Below are positions 37,146-47,306 of a DNA stretch of 64,000 nt, one piece after another. Each line of letters begins with the position of its first letter. Within the stretch, counting starts at the first letter, position 1. The notes under the pieces are model-generated. The model ran no database searches and had not been told where the DNA came from. It was given only the letters and a program-made list of their open reading frames with translations. The stretch lies in NCBI GenBank assembly GCA_003116975.1, contig BGKB01000130.1, forward strand, positions 1 to 64,000, in the 5' to 3' direction. Source of the stretch: Aurantiochytrium sp. KH105 (Eukaryota > Sar > Bigyra > Thraustochytrida > Thraustochytriidae). The translations under genes were made by a program, and so were the position numbers.

Positions 37146-38036
37146 TTAGGCCAAAACCCCGGTGGATTGGAGAATGCCGCCGACGAGGACGAGGGCGGCA
37201 GCCTGAGCGACGGTGCGCAGTGCCTGAGCACCTGCGCCCTTGAAGAGGCCAGCAACGCCCTCCTTGTTGAAAATGGTCGAGAAGCAGTGAAGAGAGTTGT
37301 TGTAAGCGGCCTCGGACTCGCTCTTCTCCGCTTCCATTTGCATGCGGCAGCGAACGGTGTCGAAGGGGTACGAGACGAGCGTGGCGCCGAGCGAGCAGAG
37401 CTGCGAGCCAAAAAAGAGAGCAGCGGCGTCGGCGTTGGTCTGCTGGCCCTGCGACGGAGCAAAGCCAGACGCAGCGAGGGCCTCGGCGAAGGCAACGTAG
37501 GCGCTGGAAAAGACGAACATGCCGGCGACGGCGCCGCCCACGCCATTGTAGAGGGAGAGGACGCCATGGGGGCCGCGGGTGGTCTTGCTCATGCAGTCCG
37601 CAATGTCTTCGAACTGCTTCTTGCCCTTGGACACATCCGAAGCCAGACGGGTGTGCGCAAAGTCGAGCGGGTAGATGATGACGAGTGAGGCGAGGCTAAT
37701 GACAGTCCCGACAGAGATGCTGGCCAGGGGCGTCTCGTTGATGAAGCGAGTCACCGACGGGCTCGAGAGCAGAGCGCCGACGACCGGGGTGAGGATCGAG
37801 GTGAGGAAGGTGACGCTGTTGCCGGCCCAAAAGGCGGCAAGGCCCTGCTCGTTGTAGATGCGCGAAAAGGCGTCCGAGAGGTTCGCGTACCGGGTGACGG
37901 TGCCGCTCTTGATCTCGGGGTTCACGTCCTGCGTCTGCAGAACGAGCTTGACGCGGTCGATGGGTGCCACCAACGACTTGACGAGGGCGTCCGAGAGGCC
38001 GCCCATCGCCAGCTGGGTCAGGTTGAGTGCCGCCAT
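37146..38036 (-). CDS. Divergent ADP/ATP-carrier paralogue, substrate residues lost
   Basis: The gene encodes a 296-residue SLC25 protein clearly derived from an ADP/ATP carrier. APIDRVKLVLQTQDVNPEI, LAAFWAGN, IYPLDFAHTRLASDVSKGKKQF, GVLSLYNG and YPFDTVRCRMQM match the true carrier next door almost block for block. Residues that contact ADP/ATP in the family have changed. The Arg of the NIIRYFPTQ motif is Thr79, with that whole helix rewritten as TFLTSILTPVVGA. The Arg of FRGAY is Ser177. The signature RRR is R-C-R (229-231). Lys20 remains. It probably transports something else or is regulatory. The start is the ATG at 38036 that aligns with the neighbour; an in-frame ATG at 38288 would add 84 low-complexity residues. 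Confidence 0.88.
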   Translation of the reverse strand: MAALNLTQLAMGGLSDALVKSLVAPIDRVKLVLQTQDVNPEIKSGTVTRYANLSDAFSRIYNEQGLAAFWAGNSVTFLTSILTPVVGALLSSPSVTRFINETPLASISVGTVISLASLVIIYPLDFAHTRLASDVSKGKKQFEDIADCMSKTTRGPHGVLSLYNGVGGAVAGMFVFSSAYVAFAEALAASGFAPSQGQQTNADAAALFFGSQLCSLGATLVSYPFDTVRCRMQMEAEKSESEAAYNNSLHCFSTIFNKEGVAGLFKGAGAQALRTVAQAAALVLVGGILQSTGVLA

Positions 38037-38355
38037 GGCTGACTTCGCGAGTCCTTCTCGACAAACGGCGGGCGACTCTGGCGTGCGGGAGCGAGCGCGC
38101 GCGGGGGAGGAGAGGCGGGGTTGGTTGCGGGTCTGGAGGGTCTCGTGCGCAGGGAGCGAGTTCCGTGTCTGCTCTCCCTGCCCTGCAAGATCTGAAGCCA
38201 AGCGCAGGATCCCATCTGAGACTCGCCGCTGCTTGAGCCTCAGCTGCGGAACTGTCCCGGGGCTCGCTGGTCCAAGAACTACAATCATGGTTAGTATCTC
38301 GCCACTCTATGCCAACACCGCCACCACCGCCACCACCGCCACCACCGACAACAAC

Positions 38356-38388
<33 letters not shown>

Positions 38389-39352
38389 GCCATCGTGGCG
38401 AGTTGAACACAAGCCAGCAGCAACTACTACCTACCCCTGGATCCGAGATGAATGTCTGAGTCTCGCCTCGTTCTCGCGCGCGGGCGAAGCAGAGCAGAGC
38501 AGAGCAAGGCTTGCTTGCTTTCTTGCAGTAGTTGCAGCAGTAGCACGGACAAGACTGGCCTGCACTGCGCTGCACTACACTGCCGAGCAGGGCCAGGTGA
38601 AGCCAAGAGGCTCCGAGAGCGATGCGGAGCGGAGCGGCACGGTGCGACGAGGCGTCGAGCGGGTGTGGCGAGGAGGATTGCTTGAAGGGGGGGGAGGGTG
38701 GCGACAGAGGCCAAGATGATGGCGTGTGTGTAAACGAGGCCGGGCCTGGAACTGTCTGCCTGCCTGACCGGCTGACTCACTGACTGACAGGGAGCATAGG
38801 CCGACCCGAAAGAGGCGAAGCTCGCTCGCTCTGAGAGATCGCTCGGTCGGCATACTAGAAAGAAAGTCCGTACCGCGAAATCAAAGAACGCGTGCGAGCA
38901 GGGCAAGGAAGTCAGAGCGTCAGCCAGCTGCCGCAAGCGAAAAGGGCAATACGGGTAGTTTCCCAATAACAGGACGACCGACCCAACAGAAAGCTCGCAA
39001 GCAAGAAAGCCAGAAGAGCTCTGAGCTGGCCGACGAAACGTTCGCCACATTTCCTTCTCTTATTTTTTGGTGTTGCTCGACAAGCTGAGCATAAATCAAT
39101 CTCCCGTCCTCAATTTTTGACAAGAAAACAAAAAGCATTATCTGTCATCAAAGCAAGTTGTCAATAGTTTCGTCATCATGAAACGATGATACAAATAAGA
39201 GACGAAGAGAAGCAGGAGGACAAGACGAACAAAAAGAGAAAAGAGAATGTGGATGAGCAACAAAGGTTTGTTCAAAGCTTATGCCGCTTTTAGGATGGGA
39301 TGGCCGAGGCCAAGAGACGAACTTCAGACGGAGAAGAAGAGAGACAAGCTTC
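38037..39352. other. Intergenic region between the two carrier genes
   Basis: 5' flank of the divergent carrier and 3' flank of the ADP/ATP carrier. Contains (CCACCG)n at 38310-38342, (AAC)n at 38348-38390 and short GAGCA runs. No gene recognised. Confidence 0.55.
38310..38390. repeat. (CCACCG)n followed by (AAC)n
   Basis: About five ACCACCGCC-type units pass directly into twelve or so AAC trinucleotides, in the 5' flank of the divergent carrier gene. Confidence 0.9.
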
Positions 39353-40258
39353 TTAGCTGAGGATCTTCTTGATCTCACCGTAGAGGACGAGCACAAGGGC
39401 GGAGCCGACGGTACGGAGGGCGTTGGCACCGGCACCCTTGAAGAAGGCGGCGGGGCCCTCGTCGGCAAGGATGGTGGAGAAGCAGTTCATGGTGCCAGAG
39501 TACTTCCACTCGGCCTTGGGCTTGTCGGACTGCATCTGGAGGCGGCGGCGGACGGTATCGAAGGGGTACGAGACGTAGGCGGCGCAGAGGGCGGCGGTCT
39601 GGGCGCAGAGGAACTTGGAGCCAATGCCGCGGAGGGTGGACTCCTTGCCGTACGGGTTCAGGCCGTTGAGGGTATCGTTGACGCCAAAGTAGGCACCGCG
39701 GAAGGGGAAGATGCCGATGGCAGAGACACCAAAGCCGTTGTAGAGGGAGAGGACACCAGAGGGGCCGCGGGCGGTCTTGACAAGGCAGTCGACGAGGCCG
39801 TTGAACTGCTTCTTGCCCTTGCCGACATCGGAGGCGAGGCGGGTACGGGCGTAGTCAAGGGGGTAGACGAAGCAGAGGGAGCCAATACCGGCGAAGCCAC
39901 CAGAGGCGACGTTGACGGCGAAGAACTTGCCGAAGTCCTCCTTGGGGCTGTACTTGGGGAACATCGCCTTGATGGTATCCTTGAAGGCGAAGTTGAAGGC
40001 CTGGGTGGGGAAGTAGCGGATGATGTTCACACCGTTACCGGCCCAGAAGGCGCGGAGGCCCTGCTCGCTGTACACGCGGGCGAAGGTGTTGCCAATGCTG
40101 GTGTAGCGGGGCACCTCACCGCTGATGATGCGGGGGTTGGCATCCTGGGTCTGGATGATGAGCTTGACGCGCTCAATGGGGGCCGTGCACGTCTTGGCGA
40201 TGGCGCCAGAGACACCACCGGCCAGGAAGTCGACCATAAAGTTCGAGTCCTTGCCCAT
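39353..40258 (-). CDS. Mitochondrial ADP/ATP carrier (adenine nucleotide translocase)
   Basis: The gene encodes a 301-residue inner-membrane antiporter exporting ATP for cytosolic ADP. Three PxD/ExxK/R repeats are present (APIERVK, YPLDYARTR, YPFDTVRRR). So are the family's substrate contacts: Lys22, Arg81 in NIIRYFPTQAFNFAF, Arg187 in FPFRGAYFG and Arg237-239. The hallmark RRRMMM reads RRRLQM, which I regard as a conservative lineage variant because all other contacts are intact. The length and lack of a cleavable presequence are standard. Codons are strongly biased to C and G in third position, even for this window, consistent with high expression. The divergent paralogue lies directly downstream on the same strand, so a tandem duplication produced the pair. 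Confidence 0.96.
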   Translation of the reverse strand: MGKDSNFMVDFLAGGVSGAIAKTCTAPIERVKLIIQTQDANPRIISGEVPRYTSIGNTFARVYSEQGLRAFWAGNGVNIIRYFPTQAFNFAFKDTIKAMFPKYSPKEDFGKFFAVNVASGGFAGIGSLCFVYPLDYARTRLASDVGKGKKQFNGLVDCLVKTARGPSGVLSLYNGFGVSAIGIFPFRGAYFGVNDTLNGLNPYGKESTLRGIGSKFLCAQTAALCAAYVSYPFDTVRRRLQMQSDKPKAEWKYSGTMNCFSTILADEGPAAFFKGAGANALRTVGSALVLVLYGEIKKILS

Positions 40259-40837
40259 CTTGGCTGTTTGTTTTATCGACGGGGTCTTGCGATACTAGGC
40301 TGTGGGTTGTTCCATCATTTTTTCATGTTAGCTTGCTTTTCCTTGCTTTCCGTTTTGTCTCTACACGCTCTCTTTCTTTCCCCTCTGCATGCATGGATGC
40401 CATCTCGCCCAACCCGGGCGCTGCCTGCTCGATTGCTCGCTCGCTAGCTAGCTTGCGTGTGGTTCACGAACCAGGTGGAACGCCCTGTATCCCCCTTTTC
40501 TTCCATCAAAGGTGGCGCGATCTTTTTTATACTTTTTTCACTTTCATTTCTTTTCTTCTTGTTCACTTGTTTACACAGGAGAGAACGGAAAAGAAAAAGA
40601 AAAGAAAAAAGAAAGAGCCAAGAAAAGGGCGAATTCTTGGGTGGCCGAGCCGAGCAGAGAAAAAGCGAGCGAGGCTATGGCACTCTTTGCGCCGTCGCAG
40701 CAAGCCACGCCCGCGCGTTCACCAAAGCCCCTCCCTCGCACGCTCGCTGGCTGCTGTCCTGCCTCGTGTCCATCTCAACCAACCAGCCAACCAACCAACC
40801 AATGCAGGCCATGGATTCGAAAACGCTGCACAGCACT

Positions 40838-40886
40838 GTGCATTGCATTGCATTGCATTGCACTGCATCGGATTGGATTGGATTGC
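40838..40886. repeat. (GCATT)n / (GGATT)n pentamer repeat
   Basis: GCATT pentamers grade into GCACT and then GGATT units. Confidence 0.85.
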
Positions 40887-42734
40887 CAAGGTCTCGCCTC
40901 GCCGACGCATCCATGCACTCGAGATCGACCCGCCACAAGCTCGCCCGCGCAGCGCAAGGCCCGCCTCGCCTCGCCGCGCCGCGCTGCGCCGCCGCCACCC
41001 GCGCCGCCCGCGGGCCCGCCGCGCGCGCGCTCGCCTGCCCGCGCAAGGCCATTCGTCTACTCACCTGCCGCGTCTGTTTGCAATTTGCTGGCGGCGGCGA
41101 CGAAGGGCAGCCAGCCAGCCCGGCGCGCGCGGGAGGGCGCGCCGCAAGTGCGCTATCGCGGGACCTGCACTTGCGGCCGCGCCGCGCAAGTGCGCGCAGA
41201 CCGCCGCACAGTGGACCTTTGGCGCCCTGGCAGCCCGCCGATTTCACAGCGACAAATGGGTGGACCTCGCGCGCCCCCGCAGCGCCTCTGCGCAGGTGTC
41301 GCGCTGGGAGGGGCGCGATGGCCAGTGCAGTTCCAGGGGAACGAGAGCCCGGACGGGGGCTTTGGTGGCGTGGTTTTACCGAGGGGAGGACACTGGGTGC
41401 GGGGCCAGCTGCCGCAGGGTGCGAGGAAAGATCCACCTCTGGACTCCTGAGGCCTCGCAGTCAGACTCGGAGATTCGGGTGAACTCAACGTCGTACGCAG
41501 TGGAGCCATGGCTGCGTTTCTGCCTTTCCTCAGCGCGATTTCCCGGCGCCACTGCGGGCGTCATACCTTATTTCGCGCGCCCGCCCGGCTCCTCGCGCCG
41601 CCTTCCCACCCCCCTCTCCCCTGGCTCCCAAATCTCCTCCCTTCGACCCGGTCTCCACTGACACTTTTACCCTGCTTCTTCCCCCGACTCTCTCCAGTGG
41701 CGCTCGAGGACTGCGCCCCCGTCGCCAGCGTTCTGCAGGAGGCAGTGTTCGTCCCCTCGCGGCCCCTGGCCCCCACCGCCCCGCCGTGCGGCGCAGTGCA
41801 GCAGCGCAGTGCAGTGCAGGTGCGCGTCAGGAGTGGCGTGACGAGGCGCGGTGCAGGTGAGGCGGGCGGAGGCGCCGCGCAGAGAGAGAGGCCATCAGCC
41901 AGTCAGCAGCCAGCCACGGCCAGCCAGCCAGGCTCGCGGCGCGGAGTCCACTCGCACCGGCGACAGCCTGCGCTGCCGGGTGCGGCCGCCTGGCTGCTGC
42001 TGGCTGCGCGAAGGATGAACGCAGGCGGGCGCGCGAGCGCAGCCAACCAGCGGCCAGCAGCACGGGCATCGCGTAGGCGCAGCACTCCGACTAACCGTGC
42101 AAAGCAAGCAAGCAAGCAAGCAAGCGAGCAAGCACGCCCTGGCTGACGAACTAACGAACGAACCAACCACCGCGTGCCCGTCAAGCAGGCACTAGCAGTA
42201 GTAGCTGGCTGGCGCCAACTACCTCCAGCAGCCCACGAACCAACTACCTGCAGCGCGCGAGCGAGAGATTTATCTGCGTTGGAATCCAGGTATACTACAA
42301 GTAGAAAGAGAGAGGCGGGCACGCCGATTGCCGCGCTCGGCGTCGCCGATTGCGCGGCGCGGTCTCTCTCTCCACCGCGCGCGGCCCCTCCTGTCGCACG
42401 CTCACGCCTGCCGCGCACGACGTCATTCATTCACCCTCGCCGAGCCAGCGGGATCCGCGAGCGCGGAGCCGCGGCAGGGGAGGAGCCGCAGCCGCTGCGG
42501 CTGCTCGTGCGGCAGCGGCCACTCGCTGGCTGGCCGGCGCGGCTCGCGTGCGCGTCCGTCTGCGCGTCTGGGCGAGCGTGTGTGCGCGGGCGACAGGAAG
42601 GAGGGCGAGGGAGGAGGGAGGGAGGGAAGGAAGGAAGGGGAGGGAGGAGCGGCTTGGGTTGTTTATTCCTGGCGGAGCCGTCCGTCCCGTGCGGCGTCGG
42701 CGAGGGCGACGCCCCGCCGCCCAGCGCGAGGGCC

Positions 42735-42778
42735 TCGCAGCCGGCCAGCCCGCCCGCCCGCCCGCCCGCCCGCCCGCC
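42735..42778. repeat. (CCCG)n microsatellite
   Basis: A run of about eight CCCG units followed by CCAG units. Confidence 0.85.
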
Positions 42779-43352
42779 AGCCAGCCAGCCAGCCGTGCGG
42801 CCATGCGAAAGGAGCGAGGAGTGGTGCTGAAAGAAGGAAGGGAATGTGCGGCAAAGATTGCCAAGCCGCACACGCACGCACAGGCAGGACGTCGACAAGC
42901 AACGAGGAGAAGCGAGAGCTCCCCGTTCGCGGCTGCGGCTCCTTCGCTGCTGGTGCAGCTGCTGATGATGCCGCTGCTGCTGATGATGACGAAGATGATC
43001 TTGTGAGATGATGACGATGATGTCGGCCCTCGCGGTCAGCGGCGGCAGCGGCAGTCTTCGCGGCCCCGCTCTGTCGCTTGCGGTTGGCTGGCTGCTGCTG
43101 CTGCCTGGTAGCCAGCTAGCCTAGCCTTGCTAGCTACAGCTACATCTACCATGGCTACAGCCATGCATACATAGTACTACAAGTGTGTGTATAGTATACC
43201 ACGGTACCACATAACCAACGCTCAGCGCGGGCCCGGTCCCGGTCCCGGAAGGCGGTACCGCTTGGGCCAGAGCTGTCTTTGCTAGCACAGACAGAGAGAG
43301 GGCGAGGGAGGAGTGGGTGGCGCGGCTCGGGCGGGCGCGGCGGCGAAGCGCG

Positions 43353-44183
43353 ATGGCGGGCAACAAGGCGCGCAGGCAGCGGCGCGCGCAGCAAGCAGCG
43401 CGCAGCAAGCAGCGCGGGGAGAGCGGGCGCCCCAAGACCGCGGCGGAGCGGGCGAAGGCCGAGCGCGTCGCGCGCACGGTGGCGGCGCAGATCGTGGCGC
43501 ACGACGACGCCGCCGCCGCCAAGGCGCTCTTGCACGCCCGCGACCGCCCGTCTGCAAAGCAACAGAAGCAGCAGCAGAAGCAGCCACAAGCGCCGCAAGA
43601 ACGCTTCAGCGGCAAGAAGCGTGCGCGGAGTGACAGCACCGACCCGGAGAGTCGAAGACCCGCAAAAGTCACCTTGACAGCTTTTGCGCCACCCACGCTG
43701 CGCCTGGAAGAGGATGTCGCTGTCGCGCAGCCGACTGCGGAAGTCAGGCTAGCGCACGCAGGCAAACTCAGCAGAGATCTTCTCGAATCCCTCGAAGAAG
43801 CCCATGTCGCCCGGGAAGCGGAACTTGCCAAAGAACGCGCACGCAAGGCCTCCGCTCGCATCGGTAACGCTCGTCCTAACACGAAAGGCAATGTCTTTGC
43901 GGCTCTCGCTAATGATGACGACGAAGACGAGGAAGACGAGGACAATGATTCATCTGGATTCCGAAGAAAGAACAAGTCAAAGCTCTTTTTTGCCCCGTCG
44001 ACTCTCATCATCGACCAAGGTCGCCAGTTTGAGCCAATCTTCGGCGGGAAAGGTCGCGACAAAGAAAAGATTGCGACCTCCGAATCTCAATCTCAATCTC
44101 AATCTCAACCTCGATCCCAATCTCAGCCAAAACCCGCCATGCTTGCGACCGCCGCTCCCGAGGATAATGACGACGACCTGTAA
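43353..44183 (+). CDS. Unrecognised basic/acidic protein
   Basis: The gene encodes 276 residues; the ATG at 43353 (MAGNKARRQRRAQQAARSK) is used because the frame upstream opens only at a GTG. I do not recognise it. The first ~45 residues are Arg/Lys/Ala-rich and could be a nuclear or nucleolar signal. Then come a Gln/Lys tract, a predicted helix LLESLEEAHVAREAELAKERARKA, and the segment NVFAALANDDDEDEEDEDND. A short hydrophobic block, SKLFFAPSTLIIDQGRQFEPIF, follows, and a QSQSQSQ tail from CAATCT repeats. Composition suggests a nuclear or ribosome-biogenesis-type protein, but there is no domain evidence. The 3' end is duplicated just downstream. Confidence 0.65.
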   Translation: MAGNKARRQRRAQQAARSKQRGESGRPKTAAERAKAERVARTVAAQIVAHDDAAAAKALLHARDRPSAKQQKQQQKQPQAPQERFSGKKRARSDSTDPESRRPAKVTLTAFAPPTLRLEEDVAVAQPTAEVRLAHAGKLSRDLLESLEEAHVAREAELAKERARKASARIGNARPNTKGNVFAALANDDDEDEEDEDNDSSGFRRKNKSKLFFAPSTLIIDQGRQFEPIFGGKGRDKEKIATSESQSQSQSQPRSQSQPKPAMLATAAPEDNDDDL

Positions 44184-44336
44184 GGCGTGTGCGCTCTCAA
44201 TCGAACCTCAATCTCAACCTCAACCTCAATCCAAATCTCAGCCCAAAACTGCCATGCTTTGCTGCGACTGCTGCTCCCGACGATTGAAAAGGCTTCCGAG
44301 GATCATGGCAACGACTTGTTTGTCGTGTGCGCTCTC
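44082..44336. repeat. Diverged tandem duplication of a gene 3' end
   Basis: Copy 1 (44082-44198) contains the last codons and stop of the 276-residue gene. Copy 2 (44203-44336) repeats the CAATCTCAA-type tract, then CCAAAACYGCCATGCTT, GCTCCCGA, CCGAGGAT and GTGTGCGCTCTC in the same order, with substitutions and a ~16-base insertion. Confidence 0.88.
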
Positions 44337-44980
44337 TTTGGTCTGCCCCCCCCCCCCCCCCCCTGTAGTGTACCCTCTTTCGAAAACAATCTTTTTCTTT
44401 GCCATGCATGGAAAATTCTTCTGATCTCAGAAAGCCCTGAACTGGCTGTCTCTTATTTCACCGCGAATCACTTTTGTAGCATTTCATACCACACACATCA
44501 CAAAAAAAAAGGCATTAATTGCTGTCAATGTTGATCTTTGTTTCGGTAAATCCAAAATTGAAATCGAGCAAGCTCTTGAAAATCATGATGCAAAGTCATT
44601 GTGTGGTGTACTGTGTCTTTCCTAATTTCGCCTTCTTTGGTGCCTGGCTTGTAAACTTTCTTTCTGTCCGAAAAAAGCATTCAGAAAACCTTGCAAGTCG
44701 CTCGCGCGCTCGCTCGCTCGCTTACAGTTGACAACGCAGACGTGACAACAACCCATACCAAAATCAATGCGAGTGTGACAGCAAAAGCTGACTGACTGCC
44801 TTGATTGTCTTTCGTAAGGATGCTCTTCTTTCTGCGTTGTTTGTAAACCTCTTCCTCCCCATCCTCGCAATCATCCCCATCCTCGTAATCCTGGCTATCC
44901 TGAAGCGAAATGGAATCCTTCTCCCTTGCCCAAAAGACATTTACAAAGCAAGAATAAGAAAAGAATGCAAGAAGCCACAA
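44337..44980. other. Convergent intergenic region
   Basis: AT-richer 3' flanks of two convergent genes. A 99-codon minus-strand frame (44681-44980) with one hydrophobic segment opens at a TTG directly after the C2H2 gene's stop, and I do not call it a gene. Short GCTC repeats at 44700-44722. Confidence 0.5.
44346..44362. repeat. C homopolymer
   Basis: About sixteen consecutive C residues in the 3' flank. The length is error-prone in any assembly. Confidence 0.9.
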
Positions 44981-46588
44981 TTACGCTTGCTCCTTTTCCT
45001 TCTCTGCACGTAGCTGCCGATGAGCGTCAAGCAACGAGAGCTTGGCCGGTGCCAACTTCTCCAGCCGCGCCTCCACGTCCACGGAAGGCTCCTCAGAACG
45101 GTCGATACCAACGCTTTCCTTTCTTGAGAGGGGCTTGAGACCAATCTTCTCAAAGGGATCCCCATCGGCAAAGAACGGATCGCGTCTGCGCCGCGCCACG
45201 CCCATCAGCCGGCCCGCTTCCGTGACCCAGGCTGTCTCCTCAAGATCTGACATGGACGGCGGCCTCGGCTGACGTGAAGGCGCTGGCAGCATCCGCCGCG
45301 GCGCCATGTCTGCCATTCGCGACCCAGACAAGTCGTACAAGCAACCATCCTCGTTCGTCTCACGAACATGTGCAAAGGCGCTTCGCGAAAAACCATCAAG
45401 ACTGCACTGAAACACCTGTCGCGGGGGCGGTCGTAGTAGTCGGATCATGTCCAGTCCCGTCATAAATTTGTCCCCACCTCCCGTTCCTGTAGACGAATCG
45501 TCGTCTGCATCCTCGGCGGCGCTCACATTCGCGTCACCATCGTCGCCGCCGCCGCCGCCGCCACCGGCGTTGATACTGTTGCTACTTGAACTACCTCCGT
45601 GCGCCCCAACGCCGTTGCCCTGACCATGACGCGCGCGCTTGCGTCGTGCCTGCGCGCGCTTCGTTCGCTGTCTGCGTCCCAATCCAAGCTGCGGTGCGTG
45701 CTGATAACATAGCTCCGCGTTTGTCATCCCAAACACCGTCTCTTCGTCGTCATCCAGCACCATGTTCCATTTTTGGGACACCTTATTGCCTTGCATCGCC
45801 AAACGAAACATACGGTGCGGCCCCGTCTCAAACGCACCCGACCCTTGCGGTGGCTGCAATGGCAGCAAACCCAAACGCGTGCGTGAATTGTCGTCCCAAC
45901 GCACCAGATTATCCAACGTAAATCCGAGGTGGTGTTCGTGACTTTGTTTGGGGAGCTCGAGATCATACTCGAGCTTTGCCGTGTCCAGCATCTGATACTG
46001 AGATCGCTCGCGCCGGGACGAGGGCCCCGACGAGGTACGTCGATTGCTCTCACCGCTGCTGCTGCCCAAGCCTGCGCGCCGTTTGCGCCCGCGTCCACTG
46101 TCAGAGTCCGATGATCGATTCATTTCCTCCACGTAAGGGGTGAGCGCATTCAAAAGTTCGACCCGATGTATCCGCACTACATGCGTCGCGAGTTTGCCCC
46201 GCAAAATGAAGACCCGCTTGCACTTGGGAAATGGACATTGGAGTTTTTCCACCTGGTCTCCAGCTCCGGCCGGGGCATCAACCTTGACGGCCTTGGCGGT
46301 CTCTACACGCTCGAGAGCCAGCTTTTTCACATCTTCCTCGCTCAGCTCTTCGCCTCGCGCCAGGATTTCCACGGCGCTCTTGGCAACCTCGCCCAGACCT
46401 CCGGGCGGTAACGCCAACTTGGGGTCGTTCTCCTCGAGCTGACGCAGATATGCTTTATGTTCTTCCTGCGTGAGTCCCTTGCGTGCGCAGTATCTGCATG
46501 CGGCACCCCACCGCTGCATGCTGCTCACCTGGCTCCGCAATATCTGGTACCCGCACCCTCCGCATGGCTGCGACGAGTGCTGCGGCAT
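44981..46588 (-). CDS. C2H2 zinc-finger protein, function unknown
   Basis: The gene encodes 535 residues from an ATG at 46588. An N-terminal CxxC pair (CGGC at 9-12; CRYC at 31-34) could bind one zinc. A single C2H2 finger follows: Cys118, Cys123, His136 and His141 in LQCPFPKCKRVFILRGKLATHVVRIH (spacing C-x4-C-x12-H-x4-H). A Ser/Arg/Gly-rich linker leads to a region with hydrophobic islands (YDLELPKQSHEHHLGFTLDNLVRW ... HRMFRLAMQGNK). A Gly/Asp-rich insert and a C-terminal part ending in a charged helix complete it. I do not recognise a family; the best guess is a nuclear nucleic-acid-binding protein. It is divergent from the RWD-SANT-CHY gene across about 720 bases. Confidence 0.75.
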   Translation of the reverse strand: MPQHSSQPCGGCGYQILRSQVSSMQRWGAACRYCARKGLTQEEHKAYLRQLEENDPKLALPPGGLGEVAKSAVEILARGEELSEEDVKKLALERVETAKAVKVDAPAGAGDQVEKLQCPFPKCKRVFILRGKLATHVVRIHRVELLNALTPYVEEMNRSSDSDSGRGRKRRAGLGSSSGESNRRTSSGPSSRRERSQYQMLDTAKLEYDLELPKQSHEHHLGFTLDNLVRWDDNSRTRLGLLPLQPPQGSGAFETGPHRMFRLAMQGNKVSQKWNMVLDDDEETVFGMTNAELCYQHAPQLGLGRRQRTKRAQARRKRARHGQGNGVGAHGGSSSSNSINAGGGGGGGDDGDANVSAAEDADDDSSTGTGGGDKFMTGLDMIRLLRPPPRQVFQCSLDGFSRSAFAHVRETNEDGCLYDLSGSRMADMAPRRMLPAPSRQPRPPSMSDLEETAWVTEAGRLMGVARRRRDPFFADGDPFEKIGLKPLSRKESVGIDRSEEPSVDVEARLEKLAPAKLSLLDAHRQLRAEKEKEQA

Positions 46589-47306
46589 CTTTTCTCAGCC
46601 GTGTTTGCACGTACTTTTTCGTGACCGATCTTTTTCCCTCCTCAAGTCGAGAGGTTACGACCGCTCCGAACGAGAGATTGCAAACTTGAAAACCGGAAAA
46701 AGCCTGCACAGACCGAGGCCGCTGCCGCTCTCCCCACCGTCCCCGAGCGTCCTTGCCTTGCGCAGAACCGAGCTCTCGCCGCCGCCGCGCGGTCTTGGAG
46801 CCCCGTCGACCTCGTGCGGCTCGCCAGCGACAGTTGTTGCCTTTTCGAACACGCCCAGCGCAGCGCCGCCCGCGACGAGCGCGCTGCCGTTTCCTTCTTC
46901 TCCCTCCTCGCCTCCCTCCCCTCGCCCCCGCCGCCGCGAGCCGCCGCGAGCCGCCTCGAGCCGCCTCGCGCGAGCCGCCCTGCGCCGCGCGACGAGCGGC
47001 GCCCCGGCACAGACAGACAGGAAAGACAACGAAAGGGGAAAGGGGTTTGCTTTGTTTCTTTGTGCGCCTTGTGCGAGACTGTTTTTCAAGGGCAGTAATT
47101 AGAAGCAAAGCAAAAGCAAAGCAAAGCAAAGCGAAGCAAAGATAAGCGGCCAGCGAGATGGCTGGCAGCGCACACTAGACTATACCCCGAAAGTGCAGTT
47201 GGCCGCGTCCGGATAGCCCACTTGCGGCGCCGGCCTCGAGCGAGAGCTTCCCTCCCTGTTGCTCTCGCTCTCAGGCAGATCGAGAAAAAGGGCAGCGCTG
47301 GCGACC
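46589..47306. other. Divergent intergenic region, presumed promoters of two zinc-finger genes
   Basis: GC-rich, with CGCGAGCCGCC-type near-repeats at 46935-46990 and an (AGCAA)n/(GCAAA)n tract at 47104-47142. No gene recognised; open frames on both strands are compositional. Confidence 0.55.

Larger units (their letters stand above)
40259..43352. other. Gene-poor region upstream of the ADP/ATP carrier and the 276-residue gene
   Basis: About 3.1 kb with overlapping GC-driven open frames on both strands, none recognisable. Notable sequence: GCATT then GGATT pentamers at 40838-40886, CAAG at 42100-42125, GGGA/GGAA at 42615-42645, CCCG at 42735-42778 and GATGATGAC at 42960-43020. CAGTGGCG-type motifs recur around 41.2-41.7 kb, as upstream of the zinc-repeat gene. 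Confidence 0.55.

Noticed and set aside
38037-38288. 84-residue N-terminal extension of the divergent carrier
   Set aside because: Low-complexity and absent from the paralogue. The ATG at 38036 aligns with carrier starts.
40333-41661. Overlapping 300-440-codon frames upstream of the ADP/ATP carrier
   Set aside because: Three frames on one strand and one on the other are open together. Translations include pentamer repeats and nothing recognisable.
44681-44980. 99-codon frame with one hydrophobic segment just after the C2H2 gene stop
   Set aside because: Opens at TTG, lies in a 3' flank and crosses a GCTC repeat. Possible read-through only.
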